64,000 bases of DNA from Mucilaginibacter ginsenosidivorans (GCF_007971025.1 NZ_CP042436.1:5146001-5210000), one strand, 5' to 3'; positions 28,079 to 38,469 are shown, numbered from the stretch's first letter. The notes: generated by a model not told the origin, from the letters alone. Program-made: numbers and translations.

Positions 28079-28771
28079 ATGGAAGAAGATAAATTAGACC
28101 GGATAATTGAAGCCCGGATGAAACTGAAGGCCAGGTTTGAGGAAAAAATGAAGCTTACTCCTTCTGTCGCTGATGACGCGCCCCGGGGTTCGGGCAAACC
28201 CAACAGGCATGGTATGCCTGAGCTTCCCATTGGGCAAACGGTAACGGTAAAATGGCCTGTTCTCGATCTCGGCTATCAGCCAGATATCCCCGTTGAAAAG
28301 TGGCGGCTGACAATCGACGGTGCTGTAGAAAACCCGGTGAAACTTTCTTGGAAGGACTTTCTCGACCTGCCCCAAACAAAAGACGTGTCCGATTTTCATT
28401 GCGTAACCACCTGGTCAAAAATGAATATGCACTGGAAAGGCGTAAGCCTGCTCGACCTGGCGGCGCTGGTTCATCCAAAAGAAAATGCTACCCATATTAT
28501 GTGTTACGGCTATGATACCTATACTACCAATATATCCCTTGAAGAAGCACTGAAACCGGATGTTTTGTTGGTGCATACTTTCGAAGGGCAGCCTTTGCCT
28601 AAAGAACATGGTGGCCCATGCCGTATGATAACACCCCAGCTTTATGCCTGGAAGGGTTCTAAATGGATAAAACGCATCGAATTTCTTACTGAAAACAAAC
28701 TGGGTTTTTGGGAAGACCGCGGATATTCCAACACCGCCTACCCCTGGCGTAACGACCGTTATAGTGATTAA
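28079..28771 (+). CDS. Sulfite-oxidase-like molybdopterin oxidoreductase, cytoplasmic type
   Basis: 230 residues from the ATG; the longer TTG-initiated frame adds five residues. The oxidoreductase molybdopterin-binding fold covers most of the protein, and the molybdenum-ligand cysteine is Cys108 in DFHCVTTWS. The arginine- and glycine-rich GGPCRMITPQLYAWKG matches the cofactor-binding C-terminal part. It is close to the YedY/MsrP group but has no Tat signal and no haem domain, so it is probably cytoplasmic. Reaction unknown. It begins 44 bases after the glycosidase stop. Its 3' end overlaps a decayed methyltransferase tail. Confidence 0.85.
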   Translation: MEEDKLDRIIEARMKLKARFEEKMKLTPSVADDAPRGSGKPNRHGMPELPIGQTVTVKWPVLDLGYQPDIPVEKWRLTIDGAVENPVKLSWKDFLDLPQTKDVSDFHCVTTWSKMNMHWKGVSLLDLAALVHPKENATHIMCYGYDTYTTNISLEEALKPDVLLVHTFEGQPLPKEHGGPCRMITPQLYAWKGSKWIKRIEFLTENKLGFWEDRGYSNTAYPWRNDRYSD

Positions 28772-28778
28772 CTGTAAG

Positions 28779-29021
28779 GAGAATATAACTTTTGACCGGG
28801 ATACATCCACATTTCATGCGCCTTATACGCCGGCGGAATTTGTAATAGTATTTAAATGCTACTATGGCCCAACAATGAATGCGTTTGATGCTGCCGAAAA
28901 GTATGGGAAAGCTGAAGACCTGCAAAGAGAGTTAGAGGAATTGTTTAACAGCCAAAATCAAAGCGCCAACGGAAGAACTTCGATCCCTGCGACGTTTCTG
29001 ATGGTGACAGTTACGCGGTAG
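28779..29021 (+). pseudogene. C-terminal remnant of a class I SAM-dependent methyltransferase
   Basis: About 80 codons whose translation (FHAPYTPAEF, then CYYGPTMNAFDAAEK, then SIPATFLMVTVTR) matches the last part of small class I methyltransferases as I remember them: the YYGPT.NAF..A..NGKA segment and the terminal IPATFL.V.V strand. The SAM-binding N-terminal two thirds are missing, and the frame upstream is occupied by the molybdopterin oxidoreductase. It therefore looks like a truncated relic left by a deletion. An alternative is a genuine short ORF, which seems less likely. Confidence 0.65.
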
Positions 29022-29436
29022 GCTGATAAATAAAAGGCCCTGCATGTTGCGGGGCCTTTACATGTTCCTGCCGCTGTTTCCGCCCGGCGCAATCTGTCCA
29101 ACGATGCATTAAACCAACAAATAACTGCAGCCTATTTATTATTTGTACATTTTCCTCCTCAACCAAAACCCCCGTTGCTTTATTCAGGACCATTTTACCG
29201 ACAAACGTAAGTAGTGGTGAGACTAAAATTGAACAAAGAGCTATGACATTGGTAGCTTAAAGAACATCCGGGTAAGCCGCCCGATATTTAACTTTTGCTC
29301 AATAAAATTACATATTGGGTATTTTCCGTAGCCGGTTCGCGTAGTTCTACGCTTCATCCGGAATTTATTAGTTCCTTAATTTACAGTGCCTTTGACGACG
29401 TTATCTGGATGACTAACCAACTTAATTGTATTACCT
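29022..29436 (+). other. Intergenic region upstream of the giant gene pair
   Basis: It contains one clear hairpin terminator near its left end, a short gcgtag/ctacgc inverted repeat at 29339-29352 and no credible gene. A 132-codon frame starting at 29295 runs into the giant gene in another phase and is judged a shadow. I found no certain promoter. Confidence 0.5.
29031..29060 (+). terminator. Hairpin terminator after the methyltransferase remnant
   Basis: aaaggccc (29033-29040) pairs with gggccttt (29052-29059), extended by a partly paired tgca/tgcg. Adenines before and thymines within the 3' arm make it usable in both directions. Confidence 0.6.
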
Positions 29437-32400
29437 ATGCAACAACAGGACATTATCAACCTAATCCAGGAACTAAGCAGTTCCCTTGGTCAGCCAGATG
29501 CAGGCACCGGCACAACGGCGCTTCAATCCCAGCTTGCACCTATCCTCTTAAACGACTTGCAGGCAAACGCGATAAAGCCGGTAAAATCGGCTACACCCGC
29601 AACACCGGTAATGCCGGCGCGCAACAAAATAAGTCTCGGCGGCTTGTTCCCGGTCTCGAGCCAGTTACTTACCGACAGTCCCGGCGTTTTTAAAACCATA
29701 GGGAAAAAGGCCGGCACAACGATCACAACCATTACCGTAGGCGACAAAAGCGGTTCGGGCATACTGAACCAATTGCCGGTCATCCCTGTCAAGGTGGCCC
29801 CTGTTAAAACGACGATCCCACCGGTTAAGACAACGGCACCGCCCGTTAGCATACCCATACGCAATATCAACGAAACAATATCCATTTTCCTGGATACCGA
29901 TACAGCTCATCCGGCAGTTATCGTCCCGATTACCATCAGCATCATAAAGATCGACCTGCCCGGCACGCCCACTAAATATACCGTAACGGCAGGTAGCATC
30001 TGGATACTTTCGAAACTGATAGCCGCTACAGCGCCCGTGGGTACCTACACCGGGCTAATCATAAGTGGCGGCAGTATAACGTTTAACCAGCACCTGGATA
30101 TAAATAGTAACAAAGCTGTTGTGATGCCCGCCGGTGCCGTTTGCACCGTGGCGCTAAATCTGAAACAGCCTGTTAACAACACGGCATCTCCCGACAACAT
30201 CGGCATTGATGCCATGAATGCCCAGGTAGTACTGCCGGCAACTTTCAGCTTTACACTAACTGAGGCAGGGATAAAGATAAACGGCTTTGCCGATGCCTCC
30301 TGGAAGCTTTATGGAAGCGCCAACACCTTTCAGTACGACCCCGCGGCCGCCCCGGTTTATAATCCGGCTTTAAACGGAATTTATATAGGCTGTAATGTTA
30401 CTGCGCCAACCTTTGCGGTAAGTAAATGCGATTCGACGTTTTTTACGGTGCAGGGCTCCGCTCCTATCCTCAAAGGCTACTGGGACCTGCCCGTTGCCAC
30501 AATAGATATAACGCAGGCCAATACAGCCTTAGGCACGGGAGCATTGGCCGCTTTATGCCTGTCGGGTATGCAGGTAAGCTGGACCGGCCTGAAAGGCGGC
30601 CCGGTTAAACTTGCAGCGCCGCTGTTATCTGCAACGGTGGGTATCATAGGCGTCACCGATCTTTTTGCCGGGAACCGCTACGGGAAACAGCATTACGACC
30701 TTTGGAGCAATGAAACGACCGGGCGGCTATCTACCGCCGACATAGGCTATTCAAAGCAATTCGGGCTTTACTTTTTAAGTATACAGGCCGGCGAGGAATT
30801 GCTAAGCACTAATGTATCCTTTATTGCCAATATCGACCGGCCTGTTCGGGTAGATGACAGCCCGGTTAGTGTAAAGGGCAGCAATGCACTCTTATACCAG
30901 GCGGTGATACCGGGTAAGAAAATAGCATTGCTGTATGATAGCCAGCTTTTGCTGCAAAATTATCCACCGCCGCCTAACACAACTTTGACAAGCGTTCCGC
31001 AACAGGCCATGGCACTTACCAATGGCTTGCTGACTACCACGCCGGTTTCAGGGGTGATCTTGTTCGGCGAATTATCGAACGCGACAACTTTTGCACAAGC
31101 CAGGCTGATACTTTCCTTTGGTTTGTTTAACCTGACCCCGGCGTTGCCGGATCCTTATGCGGCGAGCCGCCTGTATTGGGGTAGCCAAAGAGGTGTTACC
31201 GGCATTACCGCCACCGGCGCTGCAAACGGGCAGGTACAAAAAACGTTGCCGCTATCGCAGGTGCAAAGCTTGTTAACCGGCCTGGTAAGCTGGCCTCAGC
31301 CCGGGGCCCCGGCTAAGGCGCCCCAGGCTGCAAAGGTTTCCTTTGCTATTACGCCTTTAGCCAATACGACGGTTGCAGCGGCGGGCATTGTAAAACCTCA
31401 AAAAGTGCAGACCCGGGCCGTTGCCCAACCCGACCCCGGTCAGCGATGGGACCAGGCCACGGCACAATTTGGCACCCCTAATTTTTGCATGCTCGATGTA
31501 TCGACAAATGCCGACCTGATGGGTGTGTCTTTTTCGACGACGAACATCCAGGCGAAAAGCGATGGTCAATCCTCCACTATACAGCCGGTAGATAACTCGG
31601 CCGAAGCGGACATGCTCCAGATATTGGGAATGGATCTGGCCACACCCGGAAAATTTGTCAGGGCATTTATGGTTCCCGAGATAACCTGGGAGCCGGTGGT
31701 AAACCTTACCCCGCCGGCAGTAAAATCAGGAGCGCAGGATCCACCGCTTGGCTGGCTTTTATTTGGAGATGATGGTGGCCCGACACAGCTATTTAACAAC
31801 AGCCCAAAAGTTGTTCCGATAGCCCCGGTTCCGGTTAGTAAATTTATTGTCGACAGTTATACCCATACCCCGCCGGGTAACCCGCTTATTACAGCCTCGC
31901 TGTTCACCCTGCCGTTCGGTATGCGCTCCATGGCGATAATGAACAGCGGCACACCCCAGCCGGTCAATATTAAACCGCCTACATTAAGTATAGAGCCGCA
32001 GGACTTTGATATTACGCCCAAAAATGTTCCGAATGCCCCTCAAAAGATAGTAAGCGGCGGCTTGCAAATAGCGGCACGCGGACAGCAGGATACTACACAG
32101 CCAAATGTCAGCCCTTCCTTTTCAGGCTTTACAGTTCAGTTGAGAAATGTGCTGAACGCGAGCGGCACCGCTGCAAATGCAGGCGTGCTTGGGCCCGATG
32201 TAGACTATATATTTAATCAGCAGTTTCAACCGCCGCTTATCCATAAAGTCGGTGTGCCAGTTGAGCGGATCGACTTTTCGGGCTATGGCGCCAGCATGTT
32301 CAGCAATTGGCTCGATCCGAATGCCAGTATAGCGGCTACGAGTCAGGCAAAATTCGATGTTATCGTCGGCCGGACATCACTCGAGATCATACAGGTAAAG

Positions 32401-34500
32401 AGCCTGGTGTATCCCTGGGGTATCCGCGTGGTACGCACAGTCACAATTTATCGCAGCGGAAGCGCCATAATTTACAGGGTGGATAGTGGCTGGAGAGCCG
32501 ACACCGACGGCACCTATGACTTCTCCTATTTCGATGAATCGGGTACCCACATTGCCAGTCCCTACACTTTCCATCCCGGTATAGTTAAGGGTGTATTCAA
32601 CGTAAAAAATATCGTTGAAAATGACCTGCCGCAGTTTAGCCGCACCTGGTTCAGGACCCCTCCCGGAAACTATATCAACGACGATGGCATCAGCGTACCG
32701 ATACCGGCAGCGGGTATATCAAAAGACATATTATTGCAGCCTATATACTTTGACGCTGATGTGCAGATAGACAATGTGGTGCAAGGCGCCGCCAATGGCA
32801 AGGTGCCCTCGAAGCAAATGCTGGGCTACGTACAGCTTGGCCCCCGCGGTGAGCCGATCTCGCCGGTGTTCTTTAACCAGCTCCTGCAAACGCAGGCCGG
32901 TTCGCTGGGCGGCCCGGTAGATTGTATCATCGATATCGGCAAATCGGGTCAGCAAATGCGTTTAAACAGGGTGGATGTTGCCGGCGCGCCCGACCCTGCC
33001 TCGCCCGATCCGGTTTTTACAGGTACCGCACGCGGTACGGTTATCCTGCCGAAAGATGGTTCGTGGAGCATCGTACAACATGATCTTGGAAGCGGGGCCG
33101 TTTCACCAGTGGATAACAATGCCCCTGTACCACTAATACGCAGGGGCAAATTGCTGGCAAACGGCACTTCGAATTACCCCGCCGAACAGTTACGCCTGGC
33201 CAACCCTGCCGACCTCCTGCGTCCGCCTGCACCAACAACTATAAATTATGGCTTGTTACAAAATACCGGCACCCAGAAAGTGCTGTTCCAGCTTCCGTCA
33301 TATAAGGACGGAGTAAAACAACTCCAGTCGCTGGGCAATGATTTCCCGCTGGCCAAATTCGCCGATGCTTTTCACCTCATCAATTCGACAGGCATATTCC
33401 CCAATCCGCTCGACATTCCGGACATGGATATGTCGAAATTCGGGATCAATATCCTCGACAAAGGCTACCAGCTTTTGAATAAGCTGAGCCCGGGCAACAT
33501 CCTTAAACAAGTATTACCCTCGCCCTGGTATTTTGTCAATACCAAGGATGTCAAACTTTACATAACCTATAACGCCGGTTCAGACAAAAACCTTAATTAT
33601 GATCTGAATTCACTTGCCGAAAGCTGGGTATCGAGCGCAAAAAGTATAACGCTCAATGTCGACCTGGGACCGTTTACCAAAATGGTTTATATAGATGGTA
33701 ATTTCGATTCCGAAAACGGTTCGGACTCAGCCTTTAACCTCCCGCAGTTGCAGTTCGGCCCCGACCTGAAACCGATAGTAGATATTCTGCAAGTGCTCGA
33801 AAGCTTGTCGACCGGCGATTACGCAGCGGTAGCTAAAAAGGCGCTTGAAGTAGCTATGAGCAACGGCGGTGATAACTTTGAATACAAATTCCACGCCGAC
33901 AAGGAAATAGCCACCCTTCATTTCCCTCCTGCCGAACTGGACGGTCCAACCACGCCGTTAAGACTTACGGCCGGGTTAAAAGTTGGGGCCTATTTTAATG
34001 AGGCGCTTTCCATCACCTCCGACCCAAGCAATCTTATCCCGTCTGCCGGTGCTTATTTCGAGTTCGATGGCGGTATGCAGGTAATGTGTGTATCCCTGGC
34101 AGCAGCCACGGTTTATGCAGTAGGGCAGGTGGTTGTTAGGCTTAGCGCTGACGTGAAAACCGGGCCGGCGCTGTACATGAAGTTTGGCTTTGGGGTCGAA
34201 CTGATGGTCGGCCTGCCTGTTGTCGGCGATGTATCGGTGACCTATATGGTAGGTATCGAAATGAACCTGACATCTACCGAGATCAAGATCACGGCCTTCC
34301 TCCTGTTCAAAGGGGAGGCAAGCCTGATTGGTGGTTTGGTAGATATCACCATTACGATAGAAGCCTCGGGCACCATCGACCGTACAGCCGATAAAACAGA
34401 TATGACAGCGCAGGTAACCTTCGCTATCGACATCAGCATATTCCTTGTAATAGATATCAGTTTCTCTAAATCATGGTCAGAGTCAAGGCAAATAGCCTGA
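29437..34500 (+). CDS. Giant protein of unknown function (1687 residues)
   Basis: No signal peptide or membrane anchor is visible at the N-terminus. Residues 113-141 form a Pro/Val/Lys/Thr-rich linker with the repeated PVKTT.PPV. The central part is beta-rich; residues about 940-1010 hold a distinctive block (VERIDFSGYGASMFSNW, then VYPWGIRVVRTVTIYRSGSA). The last ~155 residues alternate hydrophobic and polar residues with many Gly, like amphipathic beta strands (VGLPVVGDVSVTYMVGIEM). I do not recognise a characterised family. It lies 25 bases upstream of another giant gene, and the pair ends at one strong terminator, so the two proteins almost certainly act together. Structural, adhesive or toxin-like roles are possible, but none is shown by the sequence. 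Confidence 0.8.
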   Translation: MQQQDIINLIQELSSSLGQPDAGTGTTALQSQLAPILLNDLQANAIKPVKSATPATPVMPARNKISLGGLFPVSSQLLTDSPGVFKTIGKKAGTTITTITVGDKSGSGILNQLPVIPVKVAPVKTTIPPVKTTAPPVSIPIRNINETISIFLDTDTAHPAVIVPITISIIKIDLPGTPTKYTVTAGSIWILSKLIAATAPVGTYTGLIISGGSITFNQHLDINSNKAVVMPAGAVCTVALNLKQPVNNTASPDNIGIDAMNAQVVLPATFSFTLTEAGIKINGFADASWKLYGSANTFQYDPAAAPVYNPALNGIYIGCNVTAPTFAVSKCDSTFFTVQGSAPILKGYWDLPVATIDITQANTALGTGALAALCLSGMQVSWTGLKGGPVKLAAPLLSATVGIIGVTDLFAGNRYGKQHYDLWSNETTGRLSTADIGYSKQFGLYFLSIQAGEELLSTNVSFIANIDRPVRVDDSPVSVKGSNALLYQAVIPGKKIALLYDSQLLLQNYPPPPNTTLTSVPQQAMALTNGLLTTTPVSGVILFGELSNATTFAQARLILSFGLFNLTPALPDPYAASRLYWGSQRGVTGITATGAANGQVQKTLPLSQVQSLLTGLVSWPQPGAPAKAPQAAKVSFAITPLANTTVAAAGIVKPQKVQTRAVAQPDPGQRWDQATAQFGTPNFCMLDVSTNADLMGVSFSTTNIQAKSDGQSSTIQPVDNSAEADMLQILGMDLATPGKFVRAFMVPEITWEPVVNLTPPAVKSGAQDPPLGWLLFGDDGGPTQLFNNSPKVVPIAPVPVSKFIVDSYTHTPPGNPLITASLFTLPFGMRSMAIMNSGTPQPVNIKPPTLSIEPQDFDITPKNVPNAPQKIVSGGLQIAARGQQDTTQPNVSPSFSGFTVQLRNVLNASGTAANAGVLGPDVDYIFNQQFQPPLIHKVGVPVERIDFSGYGASMFSNWLDPNASIAATSQAKFDVIVGRTSLEIIQVKSLVYPWGIRVVRTVTIYRSGSAIIYRVDSGWRADTDGTYDFSYFDESGTHIASPYTFHPGIVKGVFNVKNIVENDLPQFSRTWFRTPPGNYINDDGISVPIPAAGISKDILLQPIYFDADVQIDNVVQGAANGKVPSKQMLGYVQLGPRGEPISPVFFNQLLQTQAGSLGGPVDCIIDIGKSGQQMRLNRVDVAGAPDPASPDPVFTGTARGTVILPKDGSWSIVQHDLGSGAVSPVDNNAPVPLIRRGKLLANGTSNYPAEQLRLANPADLLRPPAPTTINYGLLQNTGTQKVLFQLPSYKDGVKQLQSLGNDFPLAKFADAFHLINSTGIFPNPLDIPDMDMSKFGINILDKGYQLLNKLSPGNILKQVLPSPWYFVNTKDVKLYITYNAGSDKNLNYDLNSLAESWVSSAKSITLNVDLGPFTKMVYIDGNFDSENGSDSAFNLPQLQFGPDLKPIVDILQVLESLSTGDYAAVAKKALEVAMSNGGDNFEYKFHADKEIATLHFPPAELDGPTTPLRLTAGLKVGAYFNEALSITSDPSNLIPSAGAYFEFDGGMQVMCVSLAAATVYAVGQVVVRLSADVKTGPALYMKFGFGVELMVGLPVVGDVSVTYMVGIEMNLTSTEIKITAFLLFKGEASLIGGLVDITITIEASGTIDRTADKTDMTAQVTFAIDISIFLVIDISFSKSWSESRQIA

Positions 34501-34525
34501 TCTCCAACAAATAAACTTAACAGTT

Positions 34526-37500
34526 ATGGCAGCAAAACTCACCATATTGACTTTCCCTCAAAAGCTATTGGGAAATACGCTTAGTATCAATGCTTTGATC
34601 ATTCCGAGGAACATCGACCCGACACAGCCCCTCGTACCGGGCACATCACCTTTCCAGTCGGCTAACCTGAAACTACAGGCAAAAGTTATTTCGGACCTTT
34701 CCATTTTTCCGACCGACCTTTTGCCTTCCACACCTTTTCCGTTAGCCGGTATAGGCATACCTGCCGGGGCGCCTTCGGTGTTTTCGACACTTGCCGCAAA
34801 GTTCAATGTTTCGGTAGTTGGCGACGCGGCCCCACCGGCCAATTCCAATCACTTCATCCAAAAATATTTACCGCTTAGCTATCGCAACTCATTTAATTTT
34901 ACCAATCCAAGGGTAAAAGAAGCAGTCATCGACGACAGCTACGCTTGTGCCGTCAGGAGTACGGTGGTAAATCCCGCTTTTGTCAATTCCGACCCCACTG
35001 CCGTAAGCTGGGGACAGGTTTTCGCATACTTACTGCGCCAGCCTGATTTGGCGCGATCTGTAGGGTTTATACAATCGTCCACCATAACCATTGACGTCAA
35101 TACGTTTCCGAACGGTGGCTGGCTGTGGATAGACCTTGACAGCGGAAGCGACTACTTTGCAGAGAGCCAGGCCGATAAGAGCCTGGTGAAAAAATATGCA
35201 GCACGCATCCCTGCTTTAGTACCCAATAAGAACCGTAATGTATTCGCGGCCGTGCAGTTCCCGGTACTTTTCAAACAAAATTCAATGGACCCCGACCCGG
35301 TGCCGGCCGGTAATTTCGACCCGATATTTATCGAGGCAAGTGAATACGACACCGGCTTTTCAAAGATCGTACACACTTATCAGCCGGTAAACAACAACTT
35401 TGTTAAAGAAGAAGAGGACCCTGAATCGCTGCCTACCAAAGACCTTGGCATTCGTATCGGCTGGGACGATGAACAGTTACTGATATGGCAGAACCGCCAG
35501 ATGGCCGAGGACCCCGGTAAACCCGGCACGGGCCTGCGTGTCGATTCGCCGCTGGGTGTGGCCAAGTACCGGGTAGACGTGAGACAATCCGTTCCCTCCG
35601 GGCAAACGGCCAATCCATGGACATCACTGGCTATGGTGAAGTCGAAAACGAATATTACCCTTGGCCCCGTACAGATAACACCAAATGGCAAGCAATTTGA
35701 GTTGGGTACCGAAGTTTACCCTTCGCAAATAGATGGCAACACAAGCGCCAATTTCTGGTTGCCGTCCTATTTTACGCAATGGATAGGCAAATCGCTGGTA
35801 TTGTCAGACGCCGATGCAGCCGTAATGCATAAAACCGACCAGGCCGGAGCTGTACAGCAAACGTTGTATGACCCTGTCGGCGAGGGTAGTCCAGGCTTGT
35901 TTTATGGAAATATATATGATTTCAGGGTGCGCATGACCGACTTTACCGGCGGCGGCCCCGTTACTACCCATAAGCCTGATCCGGACAACCAGGGGCCTGC
36001 GCCTATATCAACCATCCATTTTAAACGGTATGTAGTGCCGCAACAGTTGAACTGGCCCGATAAACCCATTAACGGCGATCTGTTCACCGGCACTTCTGTT
36101 AACGTCACCCGCCCAAGATTGGGGTATCCGGCGGTGGTATTCACTAAAAAATACCCGAACGCTATTGCGCTGCTAAAAGCAGATGCAGACGCCGCGGCCG
36201 GGAACCCGACCAGCGGAAAACTGGGCAGGGATTTTGGGCTGGCCGATCCTGATGTAACGCAGGTAGAAATTCTGGTGGAAGTAAAGTCGTTACTAATGGA
36301 CAACCAGTTGTCGGCTAACGGGCGGGAGGCCTACATCCCATTATATACCACGCACCGGTCGTTCCCGGCCGACTTTAACGCGGCTTTGAACATGCCGATA
36401 AAATATGTCGATGCACCGGTCCTCGCGCTTGGCGACCCTACCAACCTGGAAGCTTTGGGCCTGGCCGCCGGGCAGATAGATGCTATCCCGCAGATCGTTT
36501 TGCCAACCTCGAGGGACATCCGCATAACTATGCGCCCAGTTTGCCCGCCCGACCCTAATTATTTTGGCTCGGTGCTGACCAACCGCGGCTTACCCGTTTC
36601 GTTCATGGTTAGAAAGGAATCTGCTATTGAAAAAGACCTTTTCTCGGGCACAGGCGCCGAAAATCAGTTACAGGGTATTTATCTGCAGCCCGATCCCGAT
36701 CCGCTGCCATTGAACAGGGATACGCGCTTTAAAGTTTTGCTGGGCGACCGCAATGCCACTAATCCGCCTGATCTTGTACAACGATTGGCCGGTCAGCTTG
36801 GTGTGAATAATAAAGGATTTACCCTGGTTGGCAAACCCGGCAAACAGGTGCAATTCGGCTGTTCGCGCGCCATACGGCATTCGCTGTCGCCGGATAGCTC
36901 AAACATCACCATCTCAACCAAAAGTGACCTGCTTAATCATTGGATCGTGGCAGTAAAACTGGTACTTAAGCGCGACTGGACCTGGGATGCCGTAAAAACT
37001 GATTGTTTCCTGGTACAGCGGATTATGAAATATAAAGCTGATGGGGCCATTGTAGCAGCCGACCCTGTCGAAAATGTGGGTTATATCAGGCTGGGTAATA
37101 CAGCAAACATCAATTCATTGCTTAATCCCGACCGCTCGGAAATGGACCTGGTTTACCTGGATGCAGTGGAACCGAAACCATTGCCCGGAAAATTCCCTGA
37201 TATTATTGAACTTGAATATATCATTACGCCGCAGTTTATTGCGGCGCCCACAGCCGATAAACCATTGACGCTTAACCTGGAACTACCGGTAACCACCAAC
37301 CCCTCGCAAATTCCGGTACTGGCGTCGGCAGGTATTGCCTTATCCAAATACATCGCCAATGACGATTATTCGGCCACCGAGGCTCGTGAAAAACACCTAT
37401 GGTTCGAATTTAAGGAGCCTCCGGCCGATCCGAATGACAGCTTCTTTATACGTTTGCTCAATTACGCACCCGATCCTTTGCTGGCGCAGCTAACGGCTAA

Positions 37501-38389
37501 TATGGTAGAAAATACCCAGGAACCGGCATTACCTATCGACCCGGAACTGATACGCGTGATAAGTTCGGGTAACAATACGGACGATGAGGCAGGGCTCGAC
37601 GCCATGCAGGAAATGATTCCGGCGGAAGGCTCCGATAAGCATTTTCTTATCCCTCTTCCCCCCGGGCTTCACAATGCCTCGCCCGAATTGTTTGGTCTGT
37701 TCACGTACGAGATACGAGCCGGGCATAAAAAGATATGGAGCACCGCACAGGGGAGGTATGGGCGGCCATTGCGGATAACGGGTGTGCAGCATCCCGCGCC
37801 AACCTTGTTTTGCAGCGTAAACCGCGACGAATTAGCCATCAGCGTAAGCGCTCCTCACGCCGTAGCCGTACTAAATGGGGTTAACGTAACGGCCAGGCCT
37901 CCGCGTACCGATATCTGGGCGCTGCTGTATGCGCAGGTTACCCAGGCCGACGGCCAATCCAACCGCAATATTCTTTTAGGCGAAAAGCTGCTGGTTACTC
38001 CCCAGCCACCGATAGGATTGGTTCCTATTACATTCAAAATCAACCGCGACGCCGTGGTCTATTCGGAAGCCGCCTGGACAAACAACGAAGTATCGCAGAT
38101 ACTGGCCCTGATGGGGCTTCCGGTATCCTCGTCTCTCAGCGTAATTTGTGTAGAAATGATGCCGAACCCGAACACCTATTTAGATATGGTATCTAACACC
38201 AAGGAATCCTATGCTGTTTACGAGTCGAGCCCGATAAGCGTAATTGCGAAACCGCTGGAAGCACGCGAAACCGTCGCGACGGCAAATGCGGTAGCAAACA
38301 ATGTTAGCCCGCTGGGTAATGGCTTAGGCAAATTCCGCATATTGCGTACATCGCCGTTAACACCGGTGCCATTTGTTTGCTGTACATAA
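34526..38389 (+). CDS. Giant partner protein of unknown function (1287 residues)
   Basis: The second gene of the pair, starting 25 bases after the first. It has no signal peptide, no membrane segment and no recognised domain. The sequence is rich in Asp, Pro and short beta-type segments with many NPDP-like turns (PDPDNQGPAP, QPDPDPLPLN), suggesting a chain of beta domains. Cysteines are sparse until the C-terminus, which ends Pro-Phe-Val-Cys-Cys-Thr. Length and layout suggest a large structural or extracellular protein working with the 1687-residue partner. I cannot assign a function. A 15-bp perfect hairpin follows its stop. Confidence 0.8.
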   Translation: MAAKLTILTFPQKLLGNTLSINALIIPRNIDPTQPLVPGTSPFQSANLKLQAKVISDLSIFPTDLLPSTPFPLAGIGIPAGAPSVFSTLAAKFNVSVVGDAAPPANSNHFIQKYLPLSYRNSFNFTNPRVKEAVIDDSYACAVRSTVVNPAFVNSDPTAVSWGQVFAYLLRQPDLARSVGFIQSSTITIDVNTFPNGGWLWIDLDSGSDYFAESQADKSLVKKYAARIPALVPNKNRNVFAAVQFPVLFKQNSMDPDPVPAGNFDPIFIEASEYDTGFSKIVHTYQPVNNNFVKEEEDPESLPTKDLGIRIGWDDEQLLIWQNRQMAEDPGKPGTGLRVDSPLGVAKYRVDVRQSVPSGQTANPWTSLAMVKSKTNITLGPVQITPNGKQFELGTEVYPSQIDGNTSANFWLPSYFTQWIGKSLVLSDADAAVMHKTDQAGAVQQTLYDPVGEGSPGLFYGNIYDFRVRMTDFTGGGPVTTHKPDPDNQGPAPISTIHFKRYVVPQQLNWPDKPINGDLFTGTSVNVTRPRLGYPAVVFTKKYPNAIALLKADADAAAGNPTSGKLGRDFGLADPDVTQVEILVEVKSLLMDNQLSANGREAYIPLYTTHRSFPADFNAALNMPIKYVDAPVLALGDPTNLEALGLAAGQIDAIPQIVLPTSRDIRITMRPVCPPDPNYFGSVLTNRGLPVSFMVRKESAIEKDLFSGTGAENQLQGIYLQPDPDPLPLNRDTRFKVLLGDRNATNPPDLVQRLAGQLGVNNKGFTLVGKPGKQVQFGCSRAIRHSLSPDSSNITISTKSDLLNHWIVAVKLVLKRDWTWDAVKTDCFLVQRIMKYKADGAIVAADPVENVGYIRLGNTANINSLLNPDRSEMDLVYLDAVEPKPLPGKFPDIIELEYIITPQFIAAPTADKPLTLNLELPVTTNPSQIPVLASAGIALSKYIANDDYSATEAREKHLWFEFKEPPADPNDSFFIRLLNYAPDPLLAQLTANMVENTQEPALPIDPELIRVISSGNNTDDEAGLDAMQEMIPAEGSDKHFLIPLPPGLHNASPELFGLFTYEIRAGHKKIWSTAQGRYGRPLRITGVQHPAPTLFCSVNRDELAISVSAPHAVAVLNGVNVTARPPRTDIWALLYAQVTQADGQSNRNILLGEKLLVTPQPPIGLVPITFKINRDAVVYSEAAWTNNEVSQILALMGLPVSSSLSVICVEMMPNPNTYLDMVSNTKESYAVYESSPISVIAKPLEARETVATANAVANNVSPLGNGLGKFRILRTSPLTPVPFVCCT

Positions 38390-38418
38390 CGGGCTTTAAA
38401 TATACAACCCGTTTAACG

Positions 38419-38469
38419 CTGAATACCCTGCAATAACTTACCAGTTGCAGGGTATTCAGTTGTTTTGAT
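38419..38469 (+). terminator. Strong terminator of the giant gene pair
   Basis: A perfect 15-bp stem (38419-38433 with 38445-38459) with an 11-base loop is followed by ttgttttg. It lies 30 bases after the stop codon at 38389. Confidence 0.88.

Noticed and set aside
29295-29693. A 132-codon frame overlapping the start of the first giant gene
   Set aside because: It runs out of phase with a long and clearly coding frame and shows no protein-like features.
29437-38389. Type IX secretion cargo or Rhs/insecticidal toxin complex
   Set aside because: I saw no signal peptide, no type IX C-terminal domain and no YD/Rhs repeats in either giant protein.
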